A stretch of DNA of 64,000 nucleotides from Pseudophaeobacter profundi (lineage in GTDB: Bacteria; Pseudomonadota; Alphaproteobacteria; Rhodobacterales; Rhodobacteraceae). The notes below the pieces were generated by a model. It was given only the letters and a program-made list of their open reading frames with translations, was not told the DNA's origin and ran no database searches. The position numbers and the translations under genes are program-made. Location: positions 1-64,000 of the forward strand of contig NZ_JARJEF010000006.1 of the NCBI RefSeq assembly GCF_029697505.1, written 5' to 3'. Shown here in pieces: positions 16,131-25,764 of this stretch. The stretch's first letter is position 1; the number at the start of each line of letters is the position of its first letter.

Positions 16131-18428
16131 CTAGGCTGATTGCTGCTGATCCGCTGCATCCGCCCAGTCTGTGGGTTCTTGCCAACCGACGGCCTGCGCC
16201 ACTCTCCAATCTGCAGGCAGCTGGCCCTGCCCAAGATCAAAACGGCCGACGATGCCTGACAGGCTGGTCGCCTCTTGCTGCAACAGCTGGCTGGCGGCAG
16301 AGGCCTCTTCCGCCATGGCAGCATTCTGCTGGGTGACCCCATCCATGGTCTCCATCGAACCATTGATATCCTCCAGACCCTTGGATTGCTTGCGCACCCC
16401 GCCAGCGATCTCGCTCACCAGACCGGAAACCTCGCTCACCTTGCCAATGATCCTCGACAAGGCCTCTCCGGCCTGGCCCACCATATCCACGCCATTGGCC
16501 ACATGGGCCTCGCTCGCCGAGGTCAACTGCTGGATTTCCCCGGCCGCCGTTGAGGTCCGCAGCGCCAGGGCGCGCACCTCCGAGGCCACCACGGCAAACC
16601 CTGCCCCGGAAGAACCCGCCCGCGCCGCCTCGACCCCGGCATTCAGCGCCAACAGGTTGGTCTGAAAGGCGATGTCATCGATCATGTTGATAATCTTGGA
16701 AATCTCGTTAGAGGTCTGCTGGATCTGATCCATTGCCCCTACGGCTGCGGTCACAACCTTGGTACTGCCTTCGGCCTCGGACCGGGTTCGGCCCATTGCC
16801 TTGTCCATCTGCGCCGCCTGCTCGGCGGTGGTTCGGATATTCGCGGTCAGATCACGCAGCGCCGTGGCTGTCTGTTCCAGCGTAGAGGCCTGGCTTTCGG
16901 TACGATGTGCCATCTCATCTGCTGCGGTACTTTGTTCTTGGGAAAACCTACCGACATGCTCCGAGGCGCTGACAACTTCGCCCATGGAATCGCGCAGGTT
17001 GGCCAGGCTATGATTGAAGTTTTCGCGCAGCGTTTCATAGTTATCCGCAAAGGGCGCGCGGATATCACAGGCCAGGTTGCCAGCCTGCAACTGCGACAGC
17101 GCTCGGCTCATTTCATCAACCACAGCCGCAGTTTGCCGGGCGGTCTGCTCCTCGCGGGCGGCGGCGGCATCCGCCTGCTTCAGTTTATCACGGAAACTGT
17201 CCAGGCTGCGGGCCAGGTCGCCCAGCTCATCTCCGCGTGATTTTCCCGTAATCTCAATATGATAATCATCTTCGGCCAGGGCATTAGTTACCTGACGCAG
17301 GGCCTGGATAGGCACCGTCACACGGCGTGCAGCGACAAAGGACACGACAATAGCAATCAACACAGCCCCGCCAATTACCGCCATGGCAATCAGGCGAATT
17401 TGGTTCAGCTCTGCAAAGGCGGTTGCCTCGTCGGTTTCCAGCACCAGAGACCAGGTAAAACCAGGCAGCTCCAGCGGCATGACCAGGGCGGTTGCCGTGC
17501 CCCCTGCCATGGCAGGAACCCCATCAAAACGGGCTGTCTCTCTGGTGCGGGCCGCCTGGGTTTGCGGCAGATCCGGCAAGGCATCCAACACACCGAACTG
17601 ATCCCCCAGCGAAGAGGGGCTGCGCGCCAGTCCATCCGGGCTGACCAGATAGATGTTCTGATGCCCCAGGTCTTCCAGATTTTTCGTCAGGGCCTGAACC
17701 ACCCCAGCACTGCCCAGACGCACGGCGATCACGCCAACAGTCTTTTGCTGCTTGTTGACCACCGGGGTCGCCAGAAAGGCAGAGGGCACATCGCCGGCCG
17801 GGCCGTAGAGGGTAAAGTCGGAATTCACCACTTGGCCCGGTTCCACGGCCAGAGCTTCGGCAAACAGGTGCCCCAACCCGGTTTCGGCCAATTCCCCTGT
17901 GGCAAAGCTATTGGCGTAGTCGTCCAGCTTGTTGACCGAATAGATCAGAAGTCCCGCCTCATCAAAAAGATAGAGATCTTCATAGCCATTCAGGTCAACG
18001 ATGCGCTGAAAGGTCGGGTGATAGCTGGCATGCGACTGGCTGTAATAGGACCCATCCCCCGGATCGACCAGCTGCGCCCGTTGATCAACCGGATTGGGGT
18101 TTTCGCTGCCATAGACACGCTTGAGATAGGCAATTGGGTCCGGCTCTTCGATCATGCCGATCACACGGGTAAAATTGCTGACCGCGCGAAAAACCGTTGG
18201 CTGGGCTGCTTGGCTTGCCAGGTTCGCATGGGCCGAAGAGATCAGGAATTCCAGCGCCTGCGCACCAGCCTTGGCCTCGCTCTCATGTGCCGTATAGATG
18301 TTTTTGCGAATACTCTTCTCGGCCATCGAATAGACCAGAAAGGCAACAGTAACGAGAAAGGTCGCTGTCAGCGCCACCATGACTATCGGCAGTTTTGCCG
18401 TAAGGGGGAGCTTTTTCATATTAAACAT
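16131..18428 (-). CDS. Methyl-accepting chemotaxis protein
   Basis: About 765 residues. A transmembrane helix at about 12-34 precedes a large periplasmic domain of about 310 residues of the double-Cache kind. A second helix (about 350-375), a HAMP domain, and a long MA signalling coil follow, with the hairpin [31 protein letters not shown]-like core near residues 600-630. No C-terminal CheR-docking pentapeptide is seen. Ligand unknown. The start at 18428 is preceded by AAGGA; an in-frame ATG at 18455 would add nine residues. Monocistronic, convergent with the M56 gene. Confidence 0.9.
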   Translation of the reverse strand: MFNMKKLPLTAKLPIVMVALTATFLVTVAFLVYSMAEKSIRKNIYTAHESEAKAGAQALEFLISSAHANLASQAAQPTVFRAVSNFTRVIGMIEEPDPIAYLKRVYGSENPNPVDQRAQLVDPGDGSYYSQSHASYHPTFQRIVDLNGYEDLYLFDEAGLLIYSVNKLDDYANSFATGELAETGLGHLFAEALAVEPGQVVNSDFTLYGPAGDVPSAFLATPVVNKQQKTVGVIAVRLGSAGVVQALTKNLEDLGHQNIYLVSPDGLARSPSSLGDQFGVLDALPDLPQTQAARTRETARFDGVPAMAGGTATALVMPLELPGFTWSLVLETDEATAFAELNQIRLIAMAVIGGAVLIAIVVSFVAARRVTVPIQALRQVTNALAEDDYHIEITGKSRGDELGDLARSLDSFRDKLKQADAAAAREEQTARQTAAVVDEMSRALSQLQAGNLACDIRAPFADNYETLRENFNHSLANLRDSMGEVVSASEHVGRFSQEQSTAADEMAHRTESQASTLEQTATALRDLTANIRTTAEQAAQMDKAMGRTRSEAEGSTKVVTAAVGAMDQIQQTSNEISKIINMIDDIAFQTNLLALNAGVEAARAGSSGAGFAVVASEVRALALRTSTAAGEIQQLTSASEAHVANGVDMVGQAGEALSRIIGKVSEVSGLVSEIAGGVRKQSKGLEDINGSMETMDGVTQQNAAMAEEASAASQLLQQEATSLSGIVGRFDLGQGQLPADWRVAQAVGWQEPTDWADAADQQQSA

Positions 18429-18455
18429 CACCGGATCCTTATCTGGGGCGGCCAT

Positions 18456-18782
18456 CCTGCCCTTCGTTCGCCAGCACTACTGGCCTCGCCACATATGAGG
18501 TGAGCAGCCTGAATGATGTTTCAGAAAGCCTTATAAAAGATTGACTTCGGCCGTTTCGCGCGCAAAACGCACAGATCATCCCTGAAGTTCGCCAGGTTTT
18601 GCCCGACCGGGGCAGATCAAAGATCTCTAGGGGGGCAAGCTACAAAGCACAGCGCCGCAGGGTCGACAGCGGGTCCTTTGGGTCCAGCAACCAAAGCGGT
18701 GCCTGGCCCAGCCTCCTAGCAAAGTCGGCGAGGCAATCCCGCTAATGGCAAAGGCCGTGCCCCGGTCTCTGTGGCACTGTTC
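18456..18782. other. Intergenic region, nothing recognised
   Basis: It lies between the chemoreceptor start and the epimerase end. I see no gene, RNA or strong hairpin; it should hold the chemoreceptor promoter. Confidence 0.5.
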
Positions 18783-19715
18783 TCAGACCGGGATCCCACT
18801 GCGATAGGGATCCTGCGCGGCAAAGACCAAACAGGCCTCTGCCGTGACATAGGCCTCACCCGCGATGGTGGGGATCACCTGCCCTGCCCCATCAAGATGA
18901 TATCGCATGGTGTAGCAACTGCCGATGACGCTTTCCTGCACCCAGGGCGTATCGGGCGCCAGCAGGTCATCTGCGGCCAGGCAGGCCAGTTTGGCGGAAC
19001 TTCCCGTACCACAGGGCGAACGATCATAGGCCCCACCAGGGCATAGCACAAAGTTACGCCCATCGGCCTGGGGCGACATGGCGGCACCGCAGAATTCCAC
19101 ATGGTCAATCCGTGCACCCTGTGCACCAGTTACCCCGGCGCGGTCCAGCGCAGCACGAATGGCAAGCGCCGCCCCGGTCAGGCGCCCCACCTGTGCGGGC
19201 AGCAGGGGGGCCGGACAATCGGCGGTCAAAAAGAACCAATTGCCACCCCAGGCGACATCACCAGTCACCCTGCCCTGCCCTGGCACATCGATGTGGACGT
19301 CCTTGGAGTGGCGATAGCTGGCCACATTTTGCACCACCCCCCGATTGGGCGAGGTTAGCTCTGCCAGGATCACCCCAACCGGGGTTTCAATCTTATGCTG
19401 CCCCAGCCCGATACGCCCCAGATGATACAGGCTGACAAGCAGGCCGATGGTAGCATGGCCGCACATGCCCAAAGGGCCAGCCGGGTTGAAATAGATCACC
19501 GCAGCCACACAGGCCGGATCCTCTGGCGGCAAGAGCAGCGCGCCCACCATGGCATCATGCCCGCGGGGCTCTGCCAGGACTGCGGCACAGAAATCCGCAT
19601 GGCTGGTTGCCAGTTGCGCCGCCCGCTCTGCCAGGGGGCCAGTGCCAAGGTCTGGCCCACCAGTCAGGATCAGACGTGTTGGCTCTCCGCCGGTGTGGCT
19701 GTCAATGACACGCAT
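18783..19715 (-). CDS. 4-hydroxyproline 2-epimerase (proline racemase family)
   Basis: A 310-residue protein with both catalytic cysteines of the two-base mechanism: C85 in MCGHATIG and C235 in DRSPCGTGSS. The two-cysteine form indicates racemase/epimerase rather than the Thr-containing 3-hydroxyproline dehydratase. The enzyme converts trans-4-hydroxy-L-proline to the cis-D isomer at the start of hydroxyproline breakdown. The start (ATG 19715) follows the end of the DapA-like gene by 2 nt, so the two were one operon. No hydroxyproline oxidase or semialdehyde dehydrogenase gene is in the window. Confidence 0.87.
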   Translation of the reverse strand: MRVIDSHTGGEPTRLILTGGPDLGTGPLAERAAQLATSHADFCAAVLAEPRGHDAMVGALLLPPEDPACVAAVIYFNPAGPLGMCGHATIGLLVSLYHLGRIGLGQHKIETPVGVILAELTSPNRGVVQNVASYRHSKDVHIDVPGQGRVTGDVAWGGNWFFLTADCPAPLLPAQVGRLTGAALAIRAALDRAGVTGAQGARIDHVEFCGAAMSPQADGRNFVLCPGGAYDRSPCGTGSSAKLACLAADDLLAPDTPWVQESVIGSCYTMRYHLDGAGQVIPTIAGEAYVTAEACLVFAAQDPYRSGIPV

Positions 19716-19717
19716 GA

Positions 19718-20068
19718 TCAGATCCGGGCCTTAGACTGGGCAGTCCAGGTCTGATACCAGGCTTTGAACAGACTATACTGCGCCTCGGCATAGCCGCACT
19801 GGCTATCGGTCAGGGCATCACTCTTGTTGAGGCGTAGCGCATATTCACAATCTTCATTCAGCGCCATGAGATGCTTGTAGTAGAGCACCAGAGACAGATC
19901 GGCACGGGTGGCAAAGCCGTAATAGGGACTGTTGTAGATCACCGCCGTCATGCCTGCCGCGATCAGCTCTTGGCCCCTGCGCACCAAGGCGTCAAAATTC
20001 GGGCCGCGATCAGCCGTGCAGGGTGTCATCAGGGCTGGAATGCAACCGGAGAAGATATCTGTGGTCAT
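19718..20068 (-). pseudogene. DapA-family gene of hydroxyproline catabolism, internally deleted
   Basis: The 116-residue product begins like a full-length DHDPS-family protein of hydroxyproline operons (MTTDIFSGCIPALMTPC) and ends like one (LYYKHLMALNEDCEYALRLN ... FKAWYQ), but about 190 central residues are missing. From memory of the family, one junction joins AV(V)Y to (AV)IYNSPYYGFATRADL and a second joins that segment to the C-terminal region. Both losses keep the reading frame. The catalytic Schiff-base lysine segment is gone, so the product should be inactive. ATG at 20068 has AAGGA upstream. The neighbouring epimerase is intact. Confidence 0.75.
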
Positions 20069-20209
20069 GGTCTTTTCCTTACGAGCGGGCCAGCCAGCGG
20101 GTGACAAAGCGACAGGCAATTGACAGCCGCAAACCCTACGGCCCCAAGGGGATTGCCCCTGGGTATCAGCAAGGCAGAAGGTGCGGCACCTGCCAATCTT
20201 CTATTTCAT

Positions 20210-20221
20210 ATTGGATCCAAT
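20210..20221. promoter_or_regulatory. Palindromic operator candidate for the GntR regulator
   Basis: ATTGGATCCAAT is a perfect 12-bp palindrome in the gap between the divergent hydroxyproline genes and the gntR gene, 70 nt before the latter. The size and TTGG...CCAA half-sites resemble FadR/FCD-type operators. Confidence 0.6.
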
Positions 20222-20291
20222 TTACAATATATTTTGTTTCATAACTTTCATCCCCCGGGAAAAGCCGGTATAAATACGCAAGGAGGCCCCT

Positions 20292-20954
20292 ATGAAATTG
20301 AATTCCGTCGATATTTCAAAGACCGCTTCGGCGTCTTCGATCGTCTTTGATGCCCTGCGCAAGGCGATCATCGAAGGGGACGTCAAAGAAGGGGAACCCC
20401 TGCGCCAGGATGAAATTGCCCGACTATTCAACACCAGCCGAATCCCTGTCCGCGAGGCGATTTCACGGCTGGAAGAACAAGGCCTTGTCAAAACCCAGCG
20501 CTACAAGGGGGCCGTTGTCTCTGGGCTGTCGCAAACTGAGGCCGAAGAAATTTTCGATTTCCGCGCCCTGATAGAACCAGAGGTGATCCGCCGGGCCGTG
20601 CCTTTGATGTCGCAGGAAACGTTAGAACGTGCCCGCGAATCCTGGACTGCCTTTTCCACCTCTTCCGAACCAATGCGCTGGGGAGAGCTAAACCGGGACT
20701 TTCACGCCACGCTCTACCGGGCCAGCGGTCTGCAGTACCATCTGGACATCATTGACAATGCGATGGACCGAGTGGATCGCTATCTGCGGGCGCAATTGGT
20801 CATGTCCAACGGCATGCAGCGGGCCAATGAGGAACATATCGCAATCTGGGAGGCCTGCGTGAACGGCAATGCCGCCCAGGCGGCCGATTTGACTCGGCAG
20901 CATATCACGGGGGCGCGTGAATCCCTGATGCAGAACATCAACGGGCTGCGCTAG
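20292..20954 (+). CDS. GntR-family (FCD/FadR subfamily) regulator
   Basis: 220 residues. The N-terminal winged helix-turn-helix is at about 20-80 (EIARLFNTSRIPVREAISRLEEQGLV) and an all-helical FCD ligand domain covers about 90-210, with D/H residues typical of the metal-binding pocket (LNRDFHATLY, EEHIAIWEAC). Divergent from the hydroxyproline genes, it is the likely local repressor responding to hydroxyproline or a breakdown product. GGAGGCCCC precedes the ATG. Effector not determinable. Confidence 0.87.
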   Translation: MKLNSVDISKTASASSIVFDALRKAIIEGDVKEGEPLRQDEIARLFNTSRIPVREAISRLEEQGLVKTQRYKGAVVSGLSQTEAEEIFDFRALIEPEVIRRAVPLMSQETLERARESWTAFSTSSEPMRWGELNRDFHATLYRASGLQYHLDIIDNAMDRVDRYLRAQLVMSNGMQRANEEHIAIWEACVNGNAAQAADLTRQHITGARESLMQNINGLR

Positions 20955-21058
20955 GGTCAGGCCCCATTAATCCTGCATGTTCAGTATTTGGCTTGGCATG
21001 TTTTATATGCCCAAACCACCGCCCCCTGCCCGCAGTGCGTGCAAGCATGGAAAACACA

Positions 21059-21086
21059 AACGCGCCCCCGTTTCCGGGGCCGCGTT
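21059..21086 (-). terminator. Intrinsic terminator of the cold-shock gene
   Basis: A 12-bp stem (21059-21070 with 21075-21086, one mismatch, TTTC loop) lies 43 nt beyond the cold-shock stop on the minus strand and is followed there by TTTGTGTTTTCC. Confidence 0.75.
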
Positions 21087-21128
21087 CACAAAACACAGTC
21101 TGGCGGGCCTTGTTGGCCTACCGGATCC

Positions 21129-21335
21129 TTACAGCAGTGCCAGATTCACAGCGGCTTCACGACCATCCCGGCCGGGTTCGATATCGAAGCTGACTTTCTG
21201 ATTGTCAGCCAGCCCGGTCAAGCCAGAGCGTTCGACTGCCGAAATATGCACAAACACATCCTTGGTGCCGCCATCGGGGGCGATAAATCCAAAGCCTTTG
21301 GTTGCGTTAAACCATTTCACGGTGCCAGTGGCCAT
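21129..21335 (-). CDS. Cold-shock protein
   Basis: A 68-residue single cold-shock domain with RNP1 (KGFGFI) and RNP2 (VFVHIS) motifs; it binds single-stranded RNA and DNA. The start is ATG at 21335 ([10 protein letters not shown]), with GGGAGAA upstream. The coding frame stays open to 21455, but family length and the ribosome-binding site fix the shorter form. The region upstream to about 21450 may be a structured leader, as in many csp genes. Monocistronic. Confidence 0.95.
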   Translation of the reverse strand: MATGTVKWFNATKGFGFIAPDGGTKDVFVHISAVERSGLTGLADNQKVSFDIEPGRDGREAAVNLALL

Positions 21336-21668
21336 TTCCGTATTCTCCCTTTTGATTTGCTGCCCGCAGGAGTGCGACAGCCCGGCGTTGTCTGGTCTGT
21401 AATCGAAGTCTGAACGCCGTAAAATAGGAGACAGTAGGTCGACATAGAGATACACAAGCCCTCAAAATATGCGACTGCTTTTTGCGTCTGGCAATAGCCG
21501 AGGCGCGCTCGAACCGGGATATTGGCAATTTTTTGCGCACCCCGCGACCTGCGTGACATGCATCGCCCCCAGTGGATAAACCGCTCGGCATGTTCTATGA
21601 CACGGACACCCAGTACTGTTCAGGCTGTATTGACCAGCCCGGGCCTGCAACGAGTGGAAGACAAAATC

Positions 21669-22697
21669 ATGCCGCAACAAAAAGACACTGCACTCGACCA
21701 AACGGCCGCCCCTGCAGAAGCATCCCCCAACCCTGAGCCAGAGTTGGTTTCGATGTTTGTCATGTCGTACAATCAGGCAGACTATATCGAGGCAACGGTA
21801 AAATCCGCCTTTGCCCAGACCTACGCAAATCTTGAAATCATCCTGTCGGATGACGGTTCAACCGACGGCACCTTTGAAATCATGCAGCGCCTGGCCCAAG
21901 ACTATCAGGGCCCGCACCAGGTGCGACTGAACCTAAACCCAACAAACCTGGGCTTTATTGGTCATCTCAACAAGATCTTCGACCTTAGCCGTGGAGGTCT
22001 GATCGTCTACGCCCCCGGCGATGACATTTCGCACCCCGATCGTTGTAGTAAACTCTATCATGCCTTTGCACAGGACCGGCCGCTTTTGGTGCATTCGGAC
22101 GTCAACAACATGGATCAGCACGGCATGCTGACCGGGTCCACGACGTCACGCCAAAAGATCCTTGCCGATATGACACTGGAAGATACTGCTGGCTCGCTGG
22201 CGCTTGGCATCGGGGCGACCTGCGCCTGGCACCCCGACATTCGGCGCCTCTTTGGTCCGATTGAAGGGGACGCAACCTTTGATGATCTGATCTTCTTCTT
22301 CCGCGCCACGTTGATGGACCGGATTATCCATGTGCCAGAACCGCTGGTCGATTACCGCCTGGGTGTGGGGCTTTCTCAGCCAAAAGCAAAATCCTTTCAG
22401 CAAGGTGTCGCGCAGGAACGTAAGAACTGGCAGCGGGCCCATGACACCTATCGCCAACGTCTGAAGGACTGTCAGAAGATGCGCCCCGACCAGACCGGCG
22501 TGATCAAGCTGCTGCAGAAGAAGCTGGAAATCGCCGAGTATCAGCTGGAACTGTTCAACGCCCCTTTTCGGGCCGCATGCAAGGCACTGCTGTCGCGACA
22601 AAAGTTCAAGGCACTGCTCTCTATGGTGAACCGTTTGCGCAAAATGACCCCCAAGCGACAGAAAAGAAATCTCGCGCGTGCGCAAGGAAACATGTGA
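21669..22697 (+). CDS. Family 2 glycosyltransferase
   Basis: About 342 residues. A GT-A fold begins SMFVMSYNQADYIEATVKSA, with DDGSTDGT as nucleotide-sugar-binding segment and APGDD as DXD-like metal site. The C-terminal ~90 residues are basic and predicted helical, without membrane segments. The start is ATG at 21669 behind GGAAG; the in-frame ATG at 21597 would add 24 residues. Acceptor and sugar cannot be told; no other polysaccharide genes are nearby. Confidence 0.83.
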   Translation: MPQQKDTALDQTAAPAEASPNPEPELVSMFVMSYNQADYIEATVKSAFAQTYANLEIILSDDGSTDGTFEIMQRLAQDYQGPHQVRLNLNPTNLGFIGHLNKIFDLSRGGLIVYAPGDDISHPDRCSKLYHAFAQDRPLLVHSDVNNMDQHGMLTGSTTSRQKILADMTLEDTAGSLALGIGATCAWHPDIRRLFGPIEGDATFDDLIFFFRATLMDRIIHVPEPLVDYRLGVGLSQPKAKSFQQGVAQERKNWQRAHDTYRQRLKDCQKMRPDQTGVIKLLQKKLEIAEYQLELFNAPFRAACKALLSRQKFKALLSMVNRLRKMTPKRQKRNLARAQGNM

Positions 22698-22861
22698 ACC
22701 TGCCCCGAGATACCCAGAAGTCGATCCGCTGTCGCGTGCCAGGATAACAAGGCTGTCCATCGCCAAATAGGCTCGGCAGAGCCTTGCTGCTTTGCCGCCC
22801 GATGCGTTGCAAAGCGCAACGTTTTTGCCAGGTTCGGTCCCCACAGCTACAGGAGATTGCG

Positions 22862-23179
22862 ATGCGCAAACTTATCCAGTTCTCGATGGCAACGCTGCTC
22901 TGCGTTGCGCCTATTGCGGTATTGGCAGGCGGACCAAAAGGCTGCCCCCCTGGCTTGGCCCGAAAGAACAACGGCTGCCTGCCTCCTGGCCACGCCAAGA
23001 GGATACTTGGGCGCGGAGACTACCTTGAAGGCGATTATACACTGGTCAAAAAACCCGGCCGATATGGCCTGGAACCGGGAAAGACCTACTATCGGCTTGG
23101 CGATTATGTCTACCAAGTAGACCGCGACACCAAAGTAGTGCTTGATCTGATCGGTGCGGTTGCCGCGATACTGGATTGA
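22862..23179 (+). CDS. Small secreted protein with a CPPGLA/LPPGHAK motif (RcnB-like)
   Basis: 105 residues with a clear signal peptide (about 1-22), then GCPPGLARKNNGCLPPGHAKR and a C-terminal YY/Y-rich half ending in a short hydrophobic helix. Proteins with this proline-glycine repeat plus an RcnB-like tail are common in Rhodobacteraceae and of unknown role; RcnB itself is a periplasmic nickel/cobalt homeostasis protein. CAGGAG precedes the ATG. Monocistronic. Confidence 0.7.
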   Translation: MRKLIQFSMATLLCVAPIAVLAGGPKGCPPGLARKNNGCLPPGHAKRILGRGDYLEGDYTLVKKPGRYGLEPGKTYYRLGDYVYQVDRDTKVVLDLIGAVAAILD

Positions 23180-23362
23180 ACGACTGACACGACGCCCGAT
23201 TGACCCGAAATGCAGGGTGGCAACCGCACCAAGGCGATCAGAATTGGTGGGCATGATCTTTGCTGACCTCAAGAAATCACGCCTTACCAATTTGATTTCA
23301 CTTATTTTAGTTGCGCAGTACTTGCACACGCTTTTGAACGATATGTTCTAGATTTCCACAGA

Positions 23363-23641
23363 TTAAAGATCGTCGATATCCGGGACAGTCCCGTGCCTTA
23401 CGATAAAGGTTGGGGGGCTGACCTCGCCCGAGCCTGCGTCCTCCGTAATCATATAGGCATCTGCACCTACACAGTTTCCCCTCTCAAACTCTCGGTCTGC
23501 CCTGTCTTGCGCTTGCGATTCTGACGAATACTGCAATTGCTTGTCGATCTGCAGGCTGACCTGCCCAGCGGCCCCCGCCTTTTCAACGTATGTCTGGCAG
23601 ATATAGTGCGTCTTGTCGGAGTTTGCGGTTGTGTCTGTCAT
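23363..23641 (-). CDS. Small hypothetical protein
   Basis: 92 residues, acidic, with two cysteines (HYICQTY, GNCVG), no signal peptide and no membrane segment. I do not recognise a family. AAGGAC lies about 8 nt before the ATG, and no longer in-frame start exists, supporting a real gene. It stands alone beside decayed sequence. Confidence 0.6.
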   Translation of the reverse strand: MTDTTANSDKTHYICQTYVEKAGAAGQVSLQIDKQLQYSSESQAQDRADREFERGNCVGADAYMITEDAGSGEVSPPTFIVRHGTVPDIDDL

Positions 23642-24141
23642 TGCGCCGTCCTTGGCTGAGTGTGATTATTGGCATGTCTGGTCTGCAGCCAGCAGACATC
23701 GGCCATCATTTCTTTATGATTGGTAACGGTCTCCACCGCGACCCCAATCTATAAAGCAGGCTAAACCAAAACGATAGGCGCACATCCCCGCACCACCCCG
23801 TCAGGCGGGACCACTCACACGACACCATGACTGCCGGATTGCTCACTTCCAGCGCGGCAGGGTACGGGCCAAATTTTCTCTGAGCACCGCTGTCATGGCC
23901 ATACGCGCGTTCACGGCTTCACAGCAGGCGATATAGCCAGGCAATTTTGTGATGTTTGAGGGCGACGTCCACTTTGCTCTGCGGATAGGCGTCGTTTGCT
24001 TCTGTCATGACCAGGGAAGACCTGGCCTCCACCAGCTTCGGCGGTAGTAAACCCACGCCACCGGCGCACACCTCCCCAGCCTGCGCGCCGGGGCCGTCGC
24101 CAACAGACAATAGGCGATCTATGACAAACGACTAGAGGTGA
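23642..24141. other. Decayed region without an intact gene
   Basis: On the minus strand 24065-23840 reads as protein-like sequence split between two frames (...HKIAWLYRLL, then ...CEAVNARMAMTAVLREN...LPRWK), suggesting a frameshifted remnant. I could not name the family. No RNA gene seen. Confidence 0.4.
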
Positions 24142-24549
24142 TGCAAAAGGGGCAAGCTGGGCTGGCTCACCATCTGGAACGACGCTCGCGGCCAACTGAA
24201 CCGCCCGCCCCTGGATCTGTCTGACCGACTGGCAAGCCAAGTCTGGCGGTTCGCGCTACGCATGGCGTCCAAGCAACGGCACAATCGCTGGGAAATGCGA
24301 AGCTGGCAAGATCTGCGCGATATGGTTGGCGACGCCTATGCCGAGCTCTGCGACAAGATCCGCTACACCTGCCCCACCAGTGACAGCAACCGCGCCCGCT
24401 GGCCCACACATGACCTTTGGCAACAGGTCGCCAGCGTCATTGCCACAGATCTACTCGAAAACTGTTCCGGCGTCCTGCCCAGAGGCGTGATTGAAACCAA
24501 CCGCGCCGAACACCTCAGCAGGGCAGCAGACCGTTATAGGTTTAAGTAG
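24142..24549 (+). pseudogene. Unrecognised protein-like remnant
   Basis: An open frame follows in-frame stops at 24133 and 24139 and codes about 135 residues rich in W, R, D and E (for example WNDARGQLNRPPLDLSDRLA). Composition is protein-like, but there is no ribosome-binding site and the first in-frame ATG (24262) lies in the middle of the plausible sequence. Possibly a 5'-truncated mobile or phage gene. Another weakly protein-like stretch follows to about 24700. Confidence 0.35.
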
Positions 24550-24712
24550 TAGCCTTCGATGGTACGCCTAACAGCAAGGTCGGCTGTGAGTCCAAAGTGC
24601 GTGATGCTGCACAGTTCACAAGGATTGCTCGACAGCTGGATGCCAAAGGCCAAGGCCATTGCAAACTCATTGCAATCATTCAGCATGGCAACTGGTGCGG
24701 CTGCTGTACCCC

Positions 24713-25510
24713 TCATAGCGCCACCCTGCTCTTTTCAGCCAAGTAGACCTCGGTATCGGCGATCTCTTGGGCCGTTAGAATTCGGCCAATGACGATCACG
24801 CCATGGACATTTGCCTGGGCATAGACTGATCCACCGGGCGCGCATATTGCCACCTCATCAACGGTTGGCGCCAGAGGGGCCACCATGTTGATGCTCGCAG
24901 CAGCATTCACCCGATCCACAACTGATCCGCCGTCGCGGCTGGACAATCGGACAATCTCACTTGGCACGGAAATGGCACCAGCCGTAAAGGCGCCATCGTA
25001 TCGCAGCGTACCGTCCTGAGCTTGGCCGAATGCTTCTTTAGCGCCAGAGGTAGCGGTGCCATGGGTTACATTACCCAAGGACAGGGGGCGGTGGTTGCCA
25101 GAAGCCCCAGCACCAACATCAGTTGAAACCCCAGCGGCCATGGTGAAGATTGTGGCACTGCCACCAAGCGCGCCGGGTGCAGTGAGCAGGTAATCATCCA
25201 CCCCGTCAAACTCCAGCCAATACTCTCCACCGCCTGATTGGCGCAGGATAGGCCGCGAGGCTGCCGTGACCTGGATAATGTGATTTCCATTCCCGGACTT
25301 ATCATCCATGCGTGCAACGGCATCGCCAAGGCCCGCCTGTGTCGTGCCGGATGTATCAGCCCAGAGCGTTGATAGGTCTGCGGGGTCATACCAGACCCCC
25401 AATTCCCCACCCGCAAAAAGAGACGCCGGATTAAATCCGCTGCCCCCCTCATTCGGCTGGGGCACTCCCCCTCTCCACAGATCCAGGCCCAGCCCCAGCA
25501 TTACACCCAC
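24713..25510 (-). CDS. Phage/GTA spike fibre-like protein (GhsB type)
   Basis: 265 residues, acidic and low in lysine, with a LamG/concanavalin-like pattern: GELGVWYDPADLSTLWADTSGT, DDKSGNGNHI, WLEFDGVDDYLL and a C-terminal LTAQEIADTEVYLAEK. This pattern is common in tail or spike proteins of alphaproteobacterial phages and gene transfer agents. It overlaps the upstream spike-base gene by 10 nt. In Rhodobacter capsulatus, ghsA and ghsB encode the GTA head spikes that bind the capsule and lie away from the main GTA cluster; this pair has the same layout. Whether it serves a GTA or is a prophage leftover is unknown. Confidence 0.6.
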   Translation of the reverse strand: MGVMLGLGLDLWRGGVPQPNEGGSGFNPASLFAGGELGVWYDPADLSTLWADTSGTTQAGLGDAVARMDDKSGNGNHIIQVTAASRPILRQSGGGEYWLEFDGVDDYLLTAPGALGGSATIFTMAAGVSTDVGAGASGNHRPLSLGNVTHGTATSGAKEAFGQAQDGTLRYDGAFTAGAISVPSEIVRLSSRDGGSVVDRVNAAASINMVAPLAPTVDEVAICAPGGSVYAQANVHGVIVIGRILTAQEIADTEVYLAEKSRVAL

Positions 25511-25764
25511 CCCACAAGGACCGCAGTGGTGCCGGTTGCCTCAACCCCGACCGCCGAAAACTGCAGGGTTTCCCCGGCAGCCACGGGATAGGTGATCACC
25601 ATCCCGGCGGCATCACGCAGCGCAACATCGCCCGACGTCAGCGCGCGCAACACGCGGGGGCGGGTCGGCAGATCGGTGCCATCGGCTGGCGCAATGGTGA
25701 AATGATGGGTCGCCGGGCTGGTCAGCCCACGGGCTTGGGTCGCAAATGGATCGGTCTGTGGCAT
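25501..25764 (-). CDS. Spike base protein, Rcc01079 (GhsA) family
   Basis: 87 residues: MPQTDPFATQARGLTSPA near the start, VLRALTSGDVALRD in the middle and a C-terminal TTAVLVGWV. These fit the small spike-base family named after Rcc01079 of Rhodobacter capsulatus, where the protein helps attach head spikes to the gene transfer agent. It overlaps the fibre-like gene downstream. No capsid, portal or tail genes are in the window. Confidence 0.65.
   Translation of the reverse strand: MPQTDPFATQARGLTSPATHHFTIAPADGTDLPTRPRVLRALTSGDVALRDAAGMVITYPVAAGETLQFSAVGVEATGTTAVLVGWV

Noticed and set aside
17259-18503. A 414-residue open frame antisense to the chemoreceptor gene.
   Set aside because: The translation has no domain pattern and the opposite strand encodes a clear chemoreceptor.
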